In this document: positions 61,183 through 64,000 of the stretch, one piece after another
Position numbering within the stretch: position 1 is the stretch's first letter
Layout: each line of letters begins with the position of its first letter
Source: an uncultured Erythrobacter sp.
GTDB taxonomy: Bacteria > Pseudomonadota > Alphaproteobacteria > Sphingomonadales > Sphingomonadaceae
Assembly: GCF_947497915.1 (NCBI RefSeq)
Contig: NZ_CANMIJ010000001.1
Location: 1,547,611-1,611,610, forward strand
Direction of reading: 5' to 3'
DNA: 64,000 bases
Notes under the pieces: model-generated
Databases searched by the model: none
Told to the model about the DNA's origin: nothing
The model's input: only the letters and a program-made list of their open reading frames with translations
Translations under genes and position numbers: made by a program

Positions 61183-61643
61183 TACCCAACGGTCGCCTTA
61201 ACAATTTTACCCGGCTGCGCAGGTGGTTCGCCCTTTGGCAGAGCGTGGACGTGTTCCATGCCGCTCTTCACTTGGCCCCAGACGGTGTACTGGCCATCGA
61301 GGAATTCTGCGTCTTCGAAGCAGATGAAGAACTGGCTGTTGGCGCTGTCCGGCATTTGCGAACGAGCCATCGAGCAGGTGCCCTCGCTATGCGGTTCGGC
61401 GTTGAATTCGGCTTTCAGGTCAGGCTTGTCGCTGCCGCCCATGCCGGTGCCGGTCGGGTCGCCGCCCTGCGCCATAAAGCCGGGGATCACGCGGTGGAAC
61501 ACTACGCCATCGTAGAAACCATCGCTGGCAAGCTCGGTGATGCGTGCAACGTGGCCCGGTGCGAGGTCCGGGCGCAGTGTGATAACGACGTCTTTGCCTT
61601 CGCCATCGCCGGTGTCGAGAGTGAATGTGAGTGTGTCTGCCAT
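61182..61643 (-). CDS. ppiB: peptidyl-prolyl cis-trans isomerase, cyclophilin type
   Basis: 153 residues from the ATG at 61643, preceded by AAAGGAGATATACCC. Cyclophilin motifs: FYDGVVFHRVIPGFMAQGGD, GTCSMARSQMPDSANSQFFI and LDGQYTVWGQV (the Trp of cyclosporin binding). Cytoplasmic, no signal peptide. Coupled to the coiled-coil gene downstream. Confidence 0.94.
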   Translation of the reverse strand: MADTLTFTLDTGDGEGKDVVITLRPDLAPGHVARITELASDGFYDGVVFHRVIPGFMAQGGDPTGTGMGGSDKPDLKAEFNAEPHSEGTCSMARSQMPDSANSQFFICFEDAEFLDGQYTVWGQVKSGMEHVHALPKGEPPAQPGKIVKATVG

Positions 61644-61743
61644 GGGTATATCTCCTTTGATTTGACGGCGCATCTAACGGCTTTCCGTGCGCGAGTCACC
61701 CGTCTCGCTTGCTTTTCATAATCGCGACTCTAAACCCGCAAAC

Positions 61744-63192
61744 ATGGCCGATCAGAGCGCCCTCGACGATGAAACTATGGTGGCTGATGCTGCCGAGGAT
61801 GAAGTGCGCCCTGATGACCGGATCGATGATGAACGTCACGACGAGGAAAACCGCCTAAAACCTGAATATGTGCGCGGCGTGCGCGATGCGCTGGATGCGG
61901 GCGATAAAGGCGCGGTTTACGAGCTGGTCGAGCCGCTCCATCCTGCCGACACCGCCGACTTGATCGAGCTGTTCGACAGCGACGAACGCGCCCAGCTTGC
62001 CGCCGCAATTACCGATCTGATGACCAGCGATGTGGTCGCCGAGCTGAACGATCACGTGCGCGAAGTGATGATGGAGGCGCTGGAACCGGAAGCGGTTGCC
62101 ACCATCGCCGAACAGCTCGAAACCGATGATGCGGTCCAGCTGCTCGAAGATCTCGACGAGGATGACCAGAAGGCGATTATCGCTGAGCTGGAGCCGGAAA
62201 CCGCCGCTGCTGTCAATTCCGCACTCGCCTATCCGGAGGAAACCGCCGGACGGCTGATGAACCGGCACGCGATGGCCGTGCCCGAGCACATGACCGTCGG
62301 CGACTTGATCGATTACCTCCGCGAAGAGGGCGATCTGGAGCATGATTTCTTCGAAGTCTTTGTGATCGACGCTGGCCACCATCCGGTCGGCACATGCTCG
62401 CTCAACTGGATCCTCACAACGCCGCGCTCGGTCGCTCTCACCGACGTGATGAAACGCGATCAGACCCTGATCCCTGTCAGCATGGATCAGGAAGAGGTCG
62501 CGCTGATGTTCCAGAAATACGCGCTGATCTCTGCCGCTGTGGTGGACGATAGCGGCCGCCTTGTCGGGCAAATGACGGTGGATGATATCGTCCACATTAT
62601 CTCCGAAGAGGCGGGCGAAGATGCACTGCTGCTATCCGGTGCGGGCGACGGCGATATTAATGAGCCGATACGAGAGGCCTATTCCAGCCGCGTTCGCTGG
62701 TTGATCGCAAACCTTGGCACGGCCGTGGTTGCGTCCGCCATCATCGCGTTTTTTGGCGCAGCTATCGAGCAATTGGTTGCCTTGGCCGTGCTCATGCCGA
62801 TTGTCGCGAGTATTGGCGGCAATGCGGGCACCCAGACGATGGCCGTCTCCGTGCGCGCAATTGCCACAAACCAGCTGACCCGTGCCAACACGCGCAAAAT
62901 CCTTTGGAAGGAACTGCGCGTCGCCGTGCTGAATGGCGGCACGGTCGCGGTGCTGATCGGGATTGCGGCGGCTCTGCTTTATTCGCCGATGATGGGCGCT
63001 GTCATCGCAACAGCCATGATCATCAATATCGCGGTCGCGGGCCTTGCCGGTGTACTGGTGCCCGTAATTTTTGAACGTCTGGATCAGGATCCAGCGGTCG
63101 CATCATCGGTGTTTGTCACCATGATCACCGATTCCATGGGCTTTTTCGCCTTCCTCGGCCTCGCCGTGGTCAGCGGACTGGTGACGATGTGA
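61744..63192 (+). CDS. mgtE: magnesium transporter MgtE
   Basis: 482 residues from the ATG at 61744. Acidic N-terminus, MgtE_N superhelix (LHPADTADLIELFDSDERAQ), two CBS domains (ETAGRLMNRHAMAVPEHMTV, VALTDVMKRDQTLIPVSMDQ), and a five-TM channel with PIVASIGGNAGTQTMAVSVRA (Mg pore) and DSMGFFAFLGLA. Gated by cytosolic Mg2+. Divergent from ppiB (100 bp). RBS not obvious. Confidence 0.95.
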   Translation: MADQSALDDETMVADAAEDEVRPDDRIDDERHDEENRLKPEYVRGVRDALDAGDKGAVYELVEPLHPADTADLIELFDSDERAQLAAAITDLMTSDVVAELNDHVREVMMEALEPEAVATIAEQLETDDAVQLLEDLDEDDQKAIIAELEPETAAAVNSALAYPEETAGRLMNRHAMAVPEHMTVGDLIDYLREEGDLEHDFFEVFVIDAGHHPVGTCSLNWILTTPRSVALTDVMKRDQTLIPVSMDQEEVALMFQKYALISAAVVDDSGRLVGQMTVDDIVHIISEEAGEDALLLSGAGDGDINEPIREAYSSRVRWLIANLGTAVVASAIIAFFGAAIEQLVALAVLMPIVASIGGNAGTQTMAVSVRAIATNQLTRANTRKILWKELRVAVLNGGTVAVLIGIAAALLYSPMMGAVIATAMIINIAVAGLAGVLVPVIFERLDQDPAVASSVFVTMITDSMGFFAFLGLAVVSGLVTM

Positions 63193-63236
63193 GCCGATGG
63201 GCTTGAGCGCAGCGCGCTTGGCCCTATCTTGAACCG

Positions 63237-63635
63237 ATGCCGCTTCACATGACCAAGATCGCCTTTGGCGCGAAAAGCTGGGCCGACCTCGCCAGTTGGT
63301 ACAAGATCGACGCGACCGAGCCCAAACGGCTGACCACGAAATACCGCCCTACCCGTCACGAGGAGATGGTGGGCGGGTCGCTGTACTGGATATTGAACCA
63401 TTCGCTGGTCGCGCGGTCCGAAATTCTGAGCTTCACCGAAACGTCAGATGGCCGGTGGAACATCAACCTCAAACCCGAGCTGGTCCGCGTCCATCAAAAG
63501 CGCAAGCGAGCGCATCAGGGCTGGCGCTATTTGAAAGAAGACGACGCCCCGCGCGATCTGGCCGATGGCGAAGAGGTGGGCGACGTGCTGCCGGGCAAAA
63601 TGGCAGCTAAGCTGGAACGGCTTGGATTGATTTAA
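63237..63635 (+). CDS. DUF1489 family protein
   Basis: 132 residues. MTKIAFGAKSWADLASWYKI, TKYRPTRHEEMVGGSLYWIL and HQGWRYLKEDDAPRDL match the DUF1489 family, an alphaproteobacterial protein of unknown function. Soluble. 44 bp after mgtE, may be co-transcribed. Confidence 0.92.
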   Translation: MPLHMTKIAFGAKSWADLASWYKIDATEPKRLTTKYRPTRHEEMVGGSLYWILNHSLVARSEILSFTETSDGRWNINLKPELVRVHQKRKRAHQGWRYLKEDDAPRDLADGEEVGDVLPGKMAAKLERLGLI

Positions 63636-63654
63636 GCCACCCGATCAATTGCGA

Positions 63655-63843
63655 TCAACTGTTCGCCAAAATCTCATTCGTGCTGCTGAACGTGTCGCTG
63701 AGTTGACTACCTAGACTCGCCATCGCGGTGATCGCGGCAATCGAGATAAGGCTGGCGATCAGCGCATATTCAATTGCGGTCGCTCCAGTCTCATCAGATG
63801 CGAATTCATTGAACTTTTTTCGTGCTAAATTCGCATATTGCAT
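63655..63843 (-). CDS. Flp family type IVb pilin
   Basis: 62 residues from the ATG at 63843 (a longer frame to 63873 is less likely). Prepilin processing region ending in DETGATAIEYALIASLISIA: Gly before the T-A-I-E-Y-A motif with Glu at +5, the Flp prepilin signature, then a single hydrophobic helix and a polar tail. Monomer of the Tad pilus. The rest of the tad locus would be to the right, outside the window. Confidence 0.93.
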   Translation of the reverse strand: MQYANLARKKFNEFASDETGATAIEYALIASLISIAAITAMASLGSQLSDTFSSTNEILANS

Positions 63844-63955
63844 GATGGTAGTCTCCAAGGATGAGACACACATCTAGTCGCGGGGTGTTACGCAAGCTCG
63901 ACACTACACCCTTTATTCGGCGTTAACACCTGAGGCGACAAAGCCACGAAAGCCA

Positions 63956-64000
63956 TCAAGTCAGCGGCGGCGCGCCCAGCCACACCCACAGCGCAAAGCC
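63956..64000 (-). CDS. possible C-terminal end of a gene continuing beyond the window
   Basis: Reading leftward from base 64000, one frame gives GFALWVWLGAPPLT and a TGA at 63956-63958. The hydrophobic tail would fit the end of a membrane protein such as a prepilin peptidase beside the Flp gene, but 14 residues cannot settle this. Confidence 0.3.
   Translation of the reverse strand, partial: GFALWVWLGAPPLT

Noticed and set aside
1-64000. CRISPR array, prophage or complete insertion sequence
   Set aside because: No regularly spaced direct repeats, no transposase or integrase, and no phage structural genes are visible.

Overview
The window reads as chromosomal DNA of an alphaproteobacterium of the order Sphingomonadales, most likely an Erythrobacteraceae (Erythrobacter/Altererythrobacter-like) species. 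This is inferred from gene content: a MucR-type zinc-finger regulator, a Fur/Mur protein lacking the CxxC zinc site, class II DAHP synthase, several S9 and M16 exopeptidases typical of this group, an egtB-egtD pair, DUF1489 and a Flp pilin. Most genes are GC-rich housekeeping genes; a few AT-richer accessory genes sit between them.

Layout. 1-1.5 kb: the C-terminal end of an S-4TM pore-forming effector, cut by the window edge, then an HTH gene bracketed by inverted repeat copies. 1.5-10.2 kb: GNAT acetyltransferase, LysR regulator, apaG, two tandem secreted S9 peptidases, a DsbA-like isomerase and a SulP anion transporter. 10.4-13.6 kb: an orphan Imm11-type immunity gene, metZ, and a TetR regulator divergent from a small membrane protein with two operator palindromes between them. 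13.6-20.9 kb: a PMT-type mannosyltransferase facing a DPM-synthase/GtrA fusion, then leuB, recO, a third S9 peptidase, ubiK and tspO. 21-25.5 kb: a Cys/Ala-rich exported protein, a DUF6969-like protein, tlyA, a lipoprotein, a structured intergenic region holding a tiny ORF with an almost ideal Shine-Dalgarno sequence, and ilvE. 25.5-32.2 kb: a HEPN-domain gene, trhO-gst, two STAS-like paralogs, and a LysR gene divergent from pirin-azoR-doxX. 32.2-38.7 kb: an AmpG-like transporter, a glutamine-dependent NAD synthetase with an N-terminal helix-turn-helix domain and an upstream palindrome, yghU, a GPH transporter and tRNA-Gln. 38.7-47.8 kb: FAD oxidoreductase, egtD/egtB (ergothioneine), a GGDEF protein, class II DAHP synthase and an M16 peptidase. 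47.9-52.4 kb: nfuA, a nitroreductase, tsaB-rimI, mucR, fur/mur and plsC. 52.4-64 kb: LysR, corC, ybeY, a 2-kb accessory insertion, phoH, miaB, a lipase lipoprotein, a coiled-coil membrane protein, ppiB, mgtE, DUF1489 and a Flp pilin.

Two repeat families recur between genes. One is a modular repeat of about 200 bp, whose 49-bp blocks are nearly identical at 0.6, 8.5, 15.1 and 24.2 kb. The other is a short element with core CCGCAATTGGGTCG, found by eye at 11.3, 25.5, 56.5 and 56.9 kb, each time beside an accessory gene. The observations I rate highest are the HTH-NadE fusion with its palindrome, the tiny ORF at 23.95 kb, the HEPN and S-4TM defence-type genes, the split phoH-ybeY cluster, the Cys-rich exported protein, and the PMT/DPM pair suggesting protein O-mannosylation.
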